From Firm-04 sp045642925 (GTDB taxonomy: Bacteria; Bacillota; Clostridia; Oscillospirales; Ruminococcaceae): a stretch of 35,004 nucleotides of DNA. The notes under the pieces were generated by a model. It saw only the letters and a program-made list of their open reading frames with translations, was not told where the DNA came from and ran no database searches. Positions 7,487 through 16,389 of the stretch are shown here, piece by piece (the first letter of the stretch is position 1; each line of letters begins with the position of its first letter). Location: NCBI GenBank assembly GCA_045642925.1, contig JAZUJW010000040.1:1-35004 (forward strand), written 5' to 3'. A program made the position numbers and the translations under genes.

Positions 7487-8962
7487 ATGCTGTATGAAAA
7501 TCAGCCGTCACTGCTGGCTGTCAGAAACCTGACAATGCTCGTGGATTTTTACGAATTGACCATGGCAAACGGCTACTTGGAAAACGGTTTGACCGAAATC
7601 GAATCCTGTTTCGACCTCTTTTTCCGCAGAGTCCCCGATAACGGCGGCTATGCTGTTTTTGCCGGTCTGGAACAAGTCATTGAATACTTGCAGAATCTGC
7701 ATTTTACAGAGGCAGACTTGCAATATCTGCGTGAGAAGAAAATCTTCTCCGAGGAATTCCTTGCATATCTTGCCGATTTCAAGTTTGCCTGCGATGTGTG
7801 GGCAATTCCGGAAGGTACACCCATTTTCCCGAACGAACCGCTGATTACCGTCCGCGGCCCCGCCATTCAGGCACAGTTCATCGAAACCATGCTCCTGCTG
7901 ACCGTCAACCACCAAAGCCTGATTGCTACAAAAGCAAGCAGAATCGTGCGTGCGGCAAACGGCAAGCCTGTCATGGAATTCGGTTCGCGCAGAGCACAGG
8001 GCAGTGACGGTGCTGTGTATGGTGCAAGAGCCGCTTATATTGCAGGCTGTGCAGGTACCGCCTGTGCCATTTCCGACCGTGAATTCGGTGTGCCTGCCCT
8101 TGGCACAATGGCACACAGCTGGGTGCAGATGTTCCCGACCGAACTCGAAGCATTCCGCGCCTATGCAAAAGTTTATCCCGATTCTTCCACCTTCCTTGTC
8201 GATACTTACAATGTCCTGAAATCGGGCGTTCCGAATGCCATTACCGTATTTCAGGAATTGAAAGCGGCAGGTCATGTGCCGCAGGGCATCCGTATCGACA
8301 GCGGCGACATTGCGTACCTCTCCAAGAAGGCACGTATCATGCTCGATGAAGCAGGTCTGCCGGAAGTCAAGATCGTGGCATCCAATTCGCTTGATGAGTA
8401 TATCATCCGCGACCTTTTTGTGCAGGGCGCGAAAATCGACAGCTTCGGCGTAGGCGAACGCCTTGTCACCTCCCGTTCCGAACCCGTTTTCGGCGGCGTG
8501 TATAAGCTTGTCGCAACAGGCACAAAGGAAAATCCGAATGTAATGATCCCGAAAATCAAGCTTTCGGAAAATGCTGTGAAAATTACAAACCCCGGCTTCA
8601 AAACACCGTGGCGTTTGTTCGATAACGAAACAGGTATGGCGATCGCCGATGTCATCACGCTTGAAAACGAAACGATTGATGACTCCCAGCCGTACATCAT
8701 TTTCGATCCGGAATTCACTTATAAGCGCAAGAAGCTTTCCGGCTTTACTGCAAAGCGTCTGCAAGTGCCGATTTTCGAGAAGGGCAAGCTGGTTTATCAG
8801 AGCCCGTCCATTTCGGAGATTCGTCAGTACTGCCAGCAGCAGCTTGACCTGATCTGGGACGAAGTCAAGCGTTTCGAGAATCCGCACGCATATTATGTGG
8901 ATCTTTCCGAATCGCTCTGGAAGCTCAAGCGCGAACTGCTTGACCGTTATTTCGCAGAATGA
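7487..8962 (+). CDS. pncB: Nicotinate phosphoribosyltransferase
   Basis: NAD salvage: nicotinate plus PRPP (with ATP) gives nicotinate mononucleotide. The 491-residue length fits the long Gram-positive form. Visible family blocks are the N-terminal TMLVDFYELTMANGYL, the phosphoribosyl-site region EFGSRRAQGSDGA, PALGTMAHSWVQMF, the RIDSGD motif and GVGERLVTS. GAGG lies about 12 bases upstream of the ATG (after GAAAGC). A perfect hairpin (8981-9008) separates it from the next gene. The window also encodes nadB and nadC on the other strand, so both the salvage and part of the de novo route to NAD are present. Confidence 0.95.
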   Translation: MLYENQPSLLAVRNLTMLVDFYELTMANGYLENGLTEIESCFDLFFRRVPDNGGYAVFAGLEQVIEYLQNLHFTEADLQYLREKKIFSEEFLAYLADFKFACDVWAIPEGTPIFPNEPLITVRGPAIQAQFIETMLLLTVNHQSLIATKASRIVRAANGKPVMEFGSRRAQGSDGAVYGARAAYIAGCAGTACAISDREFGVPALGTMAHSWVQMFPTELEAFRAYAKVYPDSSTFLVDTYNVLKSGVPNAITVFQELKAAGHVPQGIRIDSGDIAYLSKKARIMLDEAGLPEVKIVASNSLDEYIIRDLFVQGAKIDSFGVGERLVTSRSEPVFGGVYKLVATGTKENPNVMIPKIKLSENAVKITNPGFKTPWRLFDNETGMAIADVITLENETIDDSQPYIIFDPEFTYKRKKLSGFTAKRLQVPIFEKGKLVYQSPSISEIRQYCQQQLDLIWDEVKRFENPHAYYVDLSESLWKLKRELLDRYFAE

Positions 8963-8980
8963 CATACTTCCTGCCCCTTT

Positions 8981-9008
8981 CTGCAATGGGAATGCGTTCC
9001 CATTGCAG
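8981..9008. other. Perfect 12-bp hairpin between pncB and the GH-like gene
   Basis: CTGCAATGGGAA (8981-8992) and TTCCCATTGCAG (8997-9008) are exact inverted repeats around the tetraloop TGCG. No T-run follows on either strand, so it is not a canonical terminator. It ends 13 bases before the Shine-Dalgarno of the next gene, which suits an RNA-stability or translation-control structure. Confidence 0.6.
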
Positions 9009-9031
9009 CGGGATGCAGGGAAAGGAAAATC

Positions 9032-10471
9032 ATGAAACAACAGCATCTACGGCGAATTCATCTTGGCGCGGCACGCTGTGCGGCAGATTTGACGGACGGC
9101 AGTGAGCGTGCAGAGTATGTGCCGCAGGCGTATCTTCTTTCCGTGCTGGGCAGACCGCTGCGCAGCGTCAACCTGATGTATTGCTACTATCCGCTGGATG
9201 CGGGATTTCCGCAGCGGGCACACGATGCCTTTGCGGATATGAAAGTAACGTATCAGTGGGGATATCCCTACGATGATTATTTTCCCTATACGGGAGGGCT
9301 GCATGGCAGCAGAGATGGCAAGGTGTTCGAGGAAATGCGCGAGATTCGCGCATTCGGACAGGATGTTACGCTGACGCTGACCTGTGACCCGTTTGTGTCC
9401 GATGCGCATTTGCAGGCGATCGCAGAGGATTTGCGTCCTTTTGGCAGAATCTATCTGCGGCTGAATCATGAGGCAACGGGCAGTTGGTTTGCATTCAATA
9501 AACGCGCTTCTTATGAAGAAGTAGCGTCCTTTTTCGTTCATGCGAGCGAAGTTATCCGCAAGTACGCCCCGAATGTGCGCACGATCCTTTGCATCGGCGG
9601 CGTGGAGGACATGAATGCAGACGAAATGACCAAAGAAAAAGAGTTCGCACAGGCCGTCCCTGCCGCAGATATCTGGTCTGTCGATAAATATATGGCGCTG
9701 CATTACGGCTGGCCGTATGATGTGGCGCTTGCGGGCGGACACAGCCATTACCGCAGAAGCGTCCGCGAAATTTACACCCTGACGAAGCGTTCGTATGAAC
9801 GGTTCACCTATCTCAACGGCGGTGTCAAAAAGCCGATGGTGATGAGTGAGTTCAATGCGGATGGCGATGTGACAGGGCCGTATGAACAATGCGACATGGT
9901 GAACACGTTTTTCAGAATGGTGAAAAACGATGCAGAACCATGGCTTTCCGCCGTCAATTTCTATCAGTTCCGTGACAGAGGCAGGCTGGGGCTGGAACAT
10001 GAAGAACATGGTGTCGGCATTCCGCAGCCGCTGCTGCAAACGTATCGTGCATGGATTCATGACGAACTGTTTCAGCCGAGAATCGCAGACATGGGCGAAG
10101 ATGTCACGCTGCCCATAAGACTGCGGTGGGGGAATGCGGAAGATGCGGACGGCATTGCAGTCATGCTGCATTTTGACGCAAATCCACATTTTTGTGAACT
10201 GACCTTTGCCGATGACGGCAACTATATGCTGGAATTGCACGGCAGATGGTTCCACAAAGCCCCGCAGGAACATTTTGTCGATTTGATGCCGGCATTTTTC
10301 GAGCATCCGCTGACGGAACCCTGCGATTTCCCGCTTCGCATCTTTGCGCCGCCTGCGGACGGACAAAACGATTTGTCGCTGCCTGACGGCTTGGAAAATG
10401 CCTATGCGGAGATTGCCGTTTTGCCCGAAGTCCGCATCGAGTATGCGCCTGTGGAGGAATCATGTCTATGA
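9032..10471 (+). CDS. Intracellular glycoside-hydrolase-like TIM-barrel protein (GH26-like active-site pattern)
   Basis: Function not firmly known. The 479-residue protein has no signal peptide or membrane segment. Two glutamate motifs fit a clan GH-A retaining hydrolase: RLNHEATGSWFAFN (candidate acid/base Glu147), close to the GH26 pattern RxxHExxGxWFxW, and KPMVMSEFNADG (candidate nucleophile Glu273). A DIWSVDKYMALHYGWPYD block lies between them. The last 130 residues or so look like a separate beta-rich region. Shine-Dalgarno AAAGGAA lies close before the ATG. Its last ten bases overlap the HAD phosphatase gene, so translation is probably coupled. It could act on an imported oligosaccharide or be a catalytically altered relative; the family assignment is inference. 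Confidence 0.75.
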   Translation: MKQQHLRRIHLGAARCAADLTDGSERAEYVPQAYLLSVLGRPLRSVNLMYCYYPLDAGFPQRAHDAFADMKVTYQWGYPYDDYFPYTGGLHGSRDGKVFEEMREIRAFGQDVTLTLTCDPFVSDAHLQAIAEDLRPFGRIYLRLNHEATGSWFAFNKRASYEEVASFFVHASEVIRKYAPNVRTILCIGGVEDMNADEMTKEKEFAQAVPAADIWSVDKYMALHYGWPYDVALAGGHSHYRRSVREIYTLTKRSYERFTYLNGGVKKPMVMSEFNADGDVTGPYEQCDMVNTFFRMVKNDAEPWLSAVNFYQFRDRGRLGLEHEEHGVGIPQPLLQTYRAWIHDELFQPRIADMGEDVTLPIRLRWGNAEDADGIAVMLHFDANPHFCELTFADDGNYMLELHGRWFHKAPQEHFVDLMPAFFEHPLTEPCDFPLRIFAPPADGQNDLSLPDGLENAYAEIAVLPEVRIEYAPVEESCL

Positions 10472-11298
10472 AGCAGCTGTTTGTATCGGATATGGACGGT
10501 ACGCTTTTGAACACAAATGCGGAACTTTCTGCATATACTTACGAAAAGCTGTCTGTTCTTCTGCAAAAAGGTCTGCCGCTGACGCTGGCAACTGCACGCA
10601 CCTATTACGGTGTGTGTCCGATTTTGCAGGAACTGCCGTTTTCGATTCCGCTGATTCTGCAAAACGGTGCATTGCTTTACGATTACCCGAACCGCCGTAT
10701 TCTTCACGCAGAGGAAATACCGCCTCATGTCTTTACGGCAGTCTGTGCGGCGATGGCGGAAAATGATGTGGAAGGCTTTGTGTATTGTGCGGAGGACGGC
10801 GTTCTGCGCTGCTGTTATCATGCGCTGAAAACCGAATCCATGCGGCAGTTTTATCAGGAACGCCGCGACCGCTATGAAAAGCCGTTCTATCAGGTAGATT
10901 CGCTGCGGGAACTTGCGGAAGCGCACCCTGTTTATGTGACAATGAATGCGCCGCAGAAGGTTTTGCAGCCGATTGTGGATACATTGCGGGCGCCGGGCGG
11001 CATGACGCTTTCTTTTTATCAGGATGTTTACCGCGAAGGCATCTGGTATCTTGAAATTTCAGCTGAAACTGCAAGCAAGCAGCACGGCATTGCGTGGCTG
11101 CGGCAGCAGTACGGCTTTGATTATGTCACAGGATTTGGCGACAATGCCAACGACCTGCCGCTGTTTGCAGGCTGTGACCGTAAAATTGCGGTGGAAAACG
11201 CCGTTGACTGTTTAAAATCCGCAGCAGATTCGGTGATCGGCAAAAATACCGATGATGCGGTGGTACGCGCTCTGGAAGCGCTGTGGAACGGCAATTGA
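10462..11298 (+). CDS. HAD-IIB (Cof-type) phosphatase
   Basis: Predicted cytosolic Mg-dependent phosphatase of sugar phosphates or similar small molecules; the substrate is not predictable. The 278-residue length is usual for the Cof family. HAD motif I is FVSDMDGTLL (residues 6-15), motif III probably the lysine of ASKQHGIAW, and motif IV GFGDNANDLPLF. Two starts are possible: ATG at 10462 (GGAGG 4 bases away) or ATG at 10468 (10 bases away). The second gives the more typical MKQLFVSD N terminus. It overlaps the preceding GH-like gene by 10 bases, so the pair is likely one functional unit. Confidence 0.9.
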   Translation: MSMKQLFVSDMDGTLLNTNAELSAYTYEKLSVLLQKGLPLTLATARTYYGVCPILQELPFSIPLILQNGALLYDYPNRRILHAEEIPPHVFTAVCAAMAENDVEGFVYCAEDGVLRCCYHALKTESMRQFYQERRDRYEKPFYQVDSLRELAEAHPVYVTMNAPQKVLQPIVDTLRAPGGMTLSFYQDVYREGIWYLEISAETASKQHGIAWLRQQYGFDYVTGFGDNANDLPLFAGCDRKIAVENAVDCLKSAADSVIGKNTDDAVVRALEALWNGN

Positions 11299-11388
11299 CC
11301 GCCATATAAAAAGGAATTTCATAGCGGTACTGCACTGAAAATGCGGTGCAGGGCTGCTTGAACACATTTGAAAGGACTGGTTTCATTT

Positions 11389-13116
11389 ATGAAGAAGTTG
11401 ATGCTTGGAAACGAAGCATTCGCAAGAGGTTTGTACGAGGCAGGATGCAAATTTGCATCCAGCTACCCCGGCACACCTTCCACGGAAATCACCGAGGAAA
11501 TTGCGAAATTTGAAGAAGTCTATGCAGAATGGGCTCCGAATGAAAAAGTGGCTGTGGAATCTGCACTGGGCGCGTGCTTTGCAGGTGCAAGAGCATTTGC
11601 GGCAATGAAGCACGTTGGTCTGAATGTTGCGGCTGACCCGCTGTACACCGCTTCCTATACGGGTGTCAATGGCGGTCTGGTCATTGCTGTGGCAGATGAC
11701 CCCGGTATGCATTCTTCGCAGAACGAACAGGATTCCCGTCACCATGCCATTGCTTCCAAGATTCCGATGCTGGAACCGTCCGATTCGCAGGAGTGCAAGG
11801 ATTTTGCAATGCTGGGCTATGAGATTTCCGAACAGTTCGATACCCCTGTGCTGGTGCGCACTTCTACCCGTGTTGCACATTCGCAGAGTGCAGTCGAACA
11901 GCTTCCGCGTCAGGAAAAAGAGCTCAAAGCTTACGAGAAGAACCCTGCGAAATATGTCATGATGCCTGCATTTGCAAAGGGCAGACACGTTGTCGTAGAG
12001 GAGCGCACAAAAAAGCTGATCGCATATGCAGAAACCGCTGCTGTCAATAAAATGGAGGACAACGGTGCGGAAATCGGTGTCATTACCTGCGGTGCTGCGT
12101 ACCAGTATGCAAAAGAAGCACTCGGCAATACCGTCAACTACCTGAAACTCGGTATGACCAACCCGCTGCCAAATCAGCTTTTCCTTGATTTTGCTGCAAA
12201 ATGCAAGACCGTTTACGTTATTGAGGAACTGGACGGCATTCTTGAATCTCATGTCAAGAATCTTGGCATTGCCTGCAAGGGTAAAGAGATTTTCGGCTGC
12301 ATCGGTGAACTGAATCAGGTCATCATTGCCGAGAAGCTGCTTGGCAAAAAGCCTGAAGTATCACAGTATCCCGAACAGCTTCCGATTCGTCCGCCTGTGA
12401 TGTGTGCAGGCTGCCCGCACAGAGGCGTGTTCTATAATCTCGCAAAGCACAAGATTCGCGTTTCGGGCGATATCGGCTGCTATACGCTGGGTGCGGCACA
12501 GCCCCTCTGCGCAATGGACTGGACAATTTGCATGGGCAGTTCCATTTCCTGCCTGCACGGCTTCAACAAAGTCCGCGGCGAGGAATCGCAGGGCAAGAGC
12601 GTTGCTGTCATCGGTGATTCGACCTTCATGCACAGCGGTCTGAACAGCCTTGTCAATGTTGCATACAACGCTTCGAATTCAACCATCATCATTCTTGATA
12701 ACTCCATCACGGGTATGACCGGTCACCAGCAGAACCCGACCACAGGCAAAAACCTCAAGGGCGATCCTGCTGCTGCCGTTGACCTTGAAGCACTCTGCCA
12801 TGCCATCGGCATCAAGCGTGTGCGTGTTGCAGACCCGTATCACTTGCAGGAGATGGAACAGGCGATTCTCGAAGAACTTGCTGTGGATGAGCCTTCTGTC
12901 ATTATCAGCCGCCGTCCGTGCGCACTGCTGAAATACGTCAAGCACAACGCACCGCTGCACGTTGACAGCGAACAGTGCAAGGGCTGCAAAATGTGCCTGA
13001 AACTCGGCTGCCCTGCAATCTCCATGAAGAACGGCAAGGCAAGCATTGACCACACACAGTGTGTCGGCTGCGGCATCTGCGAAGAACTCTGCAAAGTCGG
13101 CGCGATTCAGAAGTAA
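11389..13116 (+). CDS. iorA: Indolepyruvate ferredoxin oxidoreductase, alpha subunit
   Basis: Catalytic subunit that oxidatively decarboxylates aryl pyruvates (from Trp, Phe, Tyr transamination) to aryl-acetyl-CoA, reducing ferredoxin. The 575-residue protein starts MKKLMLGNEAFARGLYEAGC, a typical IorA N terminus. The pyruvate-binding domain contains SSYPGTPSTEI. The thiamine diphosphate domain shows GDIGCYTLGAA and GDSTFMHSGL followed by ILDNSITGMTG. The C terminus carries two 4Fe-4S sites, CKGCKMCLKLGCP and CVGCGICEELCKVGA. An in-frame TTG at 11368 is rejected as start because homology begins at 11389, although the Shine-Dalgarno (GAAAGGA) is then 12 bases away. The beta subunit iorB is separated from it by one unrelated gene. 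Confidence 0.97.
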   Translation: MKKLMLGNEAFARGLYEAGCKFASSYPGTPSTEITEEIAKFEEVYAEWAPNEKVAVESALGACFAGARAFAAMKHVGLNVAADPLYTASYTGVNGGLVIAVADDPGMHSSQNEQDSRHHAIASKIPMLEPSDSQECKDFAMLGYEISEQFDTPVLVRTSTRVAHSQSAVEQLPRQEKELKAYEKNPAKYVMMPAFAKGRHVVVEERTKKLIAYAETAAVNKMEDNGAEIGVITCGAAYQYAKEALGNTVNYLKLGMTNPLPNQLFLDFAAKCKTVYVIEELDGILESHVKNLGIACKGKEIFGCIGELNQVIIAEKLLGKKPEVSQYPEQLPIRPPVMCAGCPHRGVFYNLAKHKIRVSGDIGCYTLGAAQPLCAMDWTICMGSSISCLHGFNKVRGEESQGKSVAVIGDSTFMHSGLNSLVNVAYNASNSTIIILDNSITGMTGHQQNPTTGKNLKGDPAAAVDLEALCHAIGIKRVRVADPYHLQEMEQAILEELAVDEPSVIISRRPCALLKYVKHNAPLHVDSEQCKGCKMCLKLGCPAISMKNGKASIDHTQCVGCGICEELCKVGAIQK

Positions 13117-13134
13117 CGCAGAGAGCGCAAACAA

Positions 13135-14349
13135 ATGGCAAAGCAGAACAAGAAAGGCGTTTTCGTAGCATCTATGATTGTGGAAACGCTGGTGGTCGGT
13201 GCAAGTGCGTTTCTGTTTATGATTCCGAACCTGATTGTGGAACCGATTCTGGGCGTGCGGTATTATGACCGCCGCGCTCCGATTACTTACAACTCGGAAA
13301 GTCTGCCTGCGGGAACGGTTTTTGTAGATTTGCTCGGAAAATACGATGCATCTTCGCCGTCTTATACCGCGTGCAATGCGGAAGCGGCGGCATCATTGCC
13401 TGTTGCCGATGCGCAGACGCTCTGTGACTATACGGAGGACGGCTATTGCAGTCTTTTGCTGCACAACAGCAAATGTGACAGCCATATATGGTATAGCATG
13501 AACACCACACTGACACTGGCTGAGGACTGTGATGCGCAGGCTTTGCTGAATTCTTACAATGTGTTTTACATTGCCTATGTGGATGCAGACGGTAAATTAC
13601 TCGGCACTTCCAATCGCATCATTCGTGCAGAGGGTGCGGAAGAACTGCGTGACGGTTCGGATCTGCTGGTATATGCGAAAGAGAATCGCTTGTTCGTGCA
13701 AGCAATGACATCCGCACCGGAGGAAGGGAAGTATCTGGATCTGCCGCAAGGGACAGCCTATCTCGATCTGCTTGTGACGCTGGATGTAACCAGTCAAAAT
13801 TACAATGCATGGAATGATTGTCTTTCCTGCTATCCGAATGTTACTGAAAAAAGTGAAATTGCAGGGGCACATCTGGAAACCAATTATTGTTCGCTGATGC
13901 TGCATGATAAACGTGTGCAGGAGGCTTCCGTCTTCAAAAACGGCGGAATCCTGATGCGGGCAGATGAAACAGTGCGATACGGCGACTGGGAACTGATGCA
14001 GGACAGCCCGCAGATCAAGGCTGCATTTATCGGCGCAGACGGCAAAATCCTCGGTACGACAAACAGTGTCACTGCGGAGAAGGCGGAATGGGCGGAAAAC
14101 CGATTCCAAATCGGAAGCGGCGTTTTGATGGTGGATAGTTCGCACGGACGCTATGACGATTATCAGAATCTCAAACCGAAGCTTTGGATGATGAAAGGTT
14201 TGAGTGCGTTTGTCGGATTGATGGCACTGCTGTTCCTGCTGCGGAATTTCAAACGGCTGTCGCAGCGTCAAGCACTTTCCGCAGATACGCTTGTGCAGGA
14301 AATTGCAGGCGTAACGGATTCAAAACGCGCATCCAAATCAAAAGACTGA
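13135..14349 (+). CDS. Membrane-anchored protein with an internal duplication, between iorA and iorB
   Basis: Not recognised. The 404-residue protein has an N-terminal hydrophobic segment (about 9-34), a large outside region and a second membrane helix (about 354-371) with a basic cytoplasmic tail. The outside region is a tandem duplication. LPAGTVFVDLL (58-68), GYCSLLLHNSK (103-113) and ADGKLLGTSN (151-160) recur as LPQGTAYLDLL (203-213), NYCSLMLHDKR (250-260) and ADGKILGTTN (301-310), a period of about 145-150 residues. The start has only a weak ribosome site (CAGAGAG) 19 bases after iorA, suggesting translation coupled to iorA. Position within the ior operon hints at a link to aryl-acid metabolism or envelope function, but nothing in the sequence proves it. 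Confidence 0.85.
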   Translation: MAKQNKKGVFVASMIVETLVVGASAFLFMIPNLIVEPILGVRYYDRRAPITYNSESLPAGTVFVDLLGKYDASSPSYTACNAEAAASLPVADAQTLCDYTEDGYCSLLLHNSKCDSHIWYSMNTTLTLAEDCDAQALLNSYNVFYIAYVDADGKLLGTSNRIIRAEGAEELRDGSDLLVYAKENRLFVQAMTSAPEEGKYLDLPQGTAYLDLLVTLDVTSQNYNAWNDCLSCYPNVTEKSEIAGAHLETNYCSLMLHDKRVQEASVFKNGGILMRADETVRYGDWELMQDSPQIKAAFIGADGKILGTTNSVTAEKAEWAENRFQIGSGVLMVDSSHGRYDDYQNLKPKLWMMKGLSAFVGLMALLFLLRNFKRLSQRQALSADTLVQEIAGVTDSKRASKSKD

Positions 14350-14449
14350 TTCTGCGGGAGAATGTTCTCACGCGGGCATCAATCTGAAATATGAAATGAT
14401 ACAGGACGGGATTCCCGTGCTGATTTCCGAAAATACGGAGGAAAATAGA

Positions 14450-15025
14450 ATGGAAACAAAGTCAATTATGATTGTCGGCGTAGGCGGACAGGGCAGTCTG
14501 CTTGCAAGCCGTATTCTGGGCAATGTTCTTTTGCAGAAGGGCTTTGCCGTCAAGGTCAGTGAAGTACACGGAATGTCGCAGCGCGGCGGTTCGGTTGTCA
14601 CATATGTTAAGTACGGCGATGCTGTTTATTCGCCTGTTGTTGAACAGGGCGAAGCAGATGTCATCATCTCATTTGAACTGCTGGAAGCGGCACGCTGGGC
14701 ATCCTGCCTGAAAAAAGGCGGCAAAATCGTCACTTCTACGCAGACGCTCGACCCGATGCCTGTCATTACGGGTGCGGCATCGTATCCGCAGGGCATTGTC
14801 GAAAACCTCAAAGGCATGGGCATTGATGTGACAGCAGTCGATGCACTTTCGCTTGCAGAACAGGCAGGCAGTGCAAAGGCTTCGAATGTGGTGCTGATGG
14901 GCGTTGTGTCCAAGAAGATGGAATTTGAGGAAGCTGTCTGGCAGGAAGCACTGAATCAGTGCGTACCCGCAAAGTTTATCGAGATGAACCGCAAGGCATT
15001 TGCACTGGGCAGAGAAGCACTGTAA
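14450..15025 (+). CDS. iorB: Indolepyruvate oxidoreductase, beta subunit
   Basis: Small subunit of indolepyruvate:ferredoxin oxidoreductase, carrying the gamma-type pyruvate-ferredoxin oxidoreductase domain. The 191-residue protein has the nucleotide-loop-like start MIVGVGGQGSLLASRIL, the conserved EVHGMSQRGGSV block and ISFELLEAAR, all typical of IorB. The ATG at 14450 is supported by GGAGG 8 bases upstream. An in-frame ATG at 14396 lacks a ribosome site and would add 18 residues unlike the family. The 100 bases before the start contain no other gene. It works with iorA, from which it is split by the duplicated-domain membrane protein. Confidence 0.95.
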   Translation: METKSIMIVGVGGQGSLLASRILGNVLLQKGFAVKVSEVHGMSQRGGSVVTYVKYGDAVYSPVVEQGEADVIISFELLEAARWASCLKKGGKIVTSTQTLDPMPVITGAASYPQGIVENLKGMGIDVTAVDALSLAEQAGSAKASNVVLMGVVSKKMEFEEAVWQEALNQCVPAKFIEMNRKAFALGREAL

Positions 15026-15066
15026 GCCAAACGGACAGATTGCCTTGAAGGAAGGATGAAACACCA

Positions 15067-16374
15067 ATGGAACGATACTGGAACGCGGAAATGGAGTGCA
15101 TGGACAGAAAAGCATTGGAAACCCTCCAGAGCTACCGTCTGATGCGCACTGTTCGTCGTGTTTATGAAAATGTCCCGCTGTATCGGGAACGGATGGATGC
15201 GGCAGGCGTGAAGCCTGAGGACATTCAGAGCGTTGCAGATTTGCACAAGCTTCCGTTCACCTACAAGCAGGACTTGCGCGATACCTACCCTTATGGATTG
15301 TTTGCTGTACCGATGCATCAGGTCGTGCGCCTTCATGCGTCCAGCGGTACAACGGGCAAGAAGATCGTGGTCGGCTACACCAAAAATGACCTTGAAATGT
15401 GGTCGGAGTGCTGTGCGCGTGCGCTGACTGCGGCTGGTGCGGATAACACCGACTTCATGCACGTTTCGTATGGCTACGGATTGTTTACGGGCGGATTCGG
15501 CGTGCATGGCGGCGCAGAGAAAGTCGGCATGACCGTTATCCCCGTTTCTACTGGCAATTCCAAGCAGCAAATCAACATTCTCAAGGATTTTGGTTCGACA
15601 TTCATCTGCTGTACACCGTCCTATGCGTTGAGTCTTGCGGAAACGATGGCAGAAATGGGCATCACCAAAGACGACATCAAGCTCCGTGCAGGATTGTTCG
15701 GCGCAGAACCGTGGACAGAGGAAATGCGCCATGATATCGAAGAAAAACTCGGTATCAAGGCAATGGATATCTACGGTCTGACAGAAATCATGGGGCCGGG
15801 CGTGGCATTCGAATGCTCCGCACAGACAGGTATGCACATCAACGAAGACCACTTCATTCCCGAAATCATTGACCCCGATACGGGAGAGGTACTGCCGGAA
15901 GGTTCACAGGGCGAACTCGTATTCACCTGCATTTCGAAGGAAGCCTTCCCGATGCTTCGTTATCGTACCCGCGATATCGTCACCCTCGAACGCGGTGTTT
16001 GCTCCTGCGGCAGAACCTTCGTCAAGATGAAGAAGCCCGCAGGCAGAAGCGATGATATGCTGATTATCCGCGGTGTCAACGTGTTCCCGTCCCAGATCGA
16101 GAGTGTTCTGCTTTCGCTGGGCAACACCGCGCCTTACTACCAGATTATTGTAGACCGTGTCAACAACAATGACACATTTGAAATTCAGGTCGAAATTTCG
16201 CCCGATATGTTCACCGATACCGTCAGCAACCTCGAAGAACAGGCAAAGCGCATTCGTGAGGCTGTCCACACAACACTCGGCATTCAGGCGAAAATTACGC
16301 TTGTTGAACCGAAAACCATTCCGCGAACGGAAGGAAAGTCGGTTCACGTTATCGACCGCAGAAAGCTCCACTGA
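15067..16374 (+). CDS. paaK: Phenylacetate-CoA ligase
   Basis: Adenylate-forming enzyme joining an aryl acetate (phenylacetate, indoleacetate or hydroxyphenylacetate) and CoA with ATP. Run in reverse after IorAB it would release the free acid and conserve ATP. The 435-residue length is standard. Visible motifs are SSGTTGKKIVVGYT (P-loop-like), FGAEPWTEEMR, DIYGLTEIMGPG (adenylate binding), YRTRDI and GRSDDMLIIRGVNVFPSQIE at the hinge to the C-terminal domain. Shine-Dalgarno AAGGAAGG precedes the ATG. It lies 41 bases after iorB and 15 before the ACT protein, an arrangement common in anaerobes and archaea. Confidence 0.96.
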   Translation: MERYWNAEMECMDRKALETLQSYRLMRTVRRVYENVPLYRERMDAAGVKPEDIQSVADLHKLPFTYKQDLRDTYPYGLFAVPMHQVVRLHASSGTTGKKIVVGYTKNDLEMWSECCARALTAAGADNTDFMHVSYGYGLFTGGFGVHGGAEKVGMTVIPVSTGNSKQQINILKDFGSTFICCTPSYALSLAETMAEMGITKDDIKLRAGLFGAEPWTEEMRHDIEEKLGIKAMDIYGLTEIMGPGVAFECSAQTGMHINEDHFIPEIIDPDTGEVLPEGSQGELVFTCISKEAFPMLRYRTRDIVTLERGVCSCGRTFVKMKKPAGRSDDMLIIRGVNVFPSQIESVLLSLGNTAPYYQIIVDRVNNNDTFEIQVEISPDMFTDTVSNLEEQAKRIREAVHTTLGIQAKITLVEPKTIPRTEGKSVHVIDRRKLH

Positions 16375-16389
16375 GAGAGGAGGATTTTC

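Noticed and set aside
11330..11351. CTGCAC/GTGCAG hairpin before iorA
   Set aside because: Only six pairs with a 10-base loop and no T-tract; not distinguishable from chance.
14351..14449. In-frame extension of iorB containing DGIPVLI, like the end of Trm112-type proteins
   Set aside because: The match is only a few residues, the zinc cysteines are missing, the frame is closed by a stop at 14312 and there is no ribosome site. Probably chance or an undecidable fossil.
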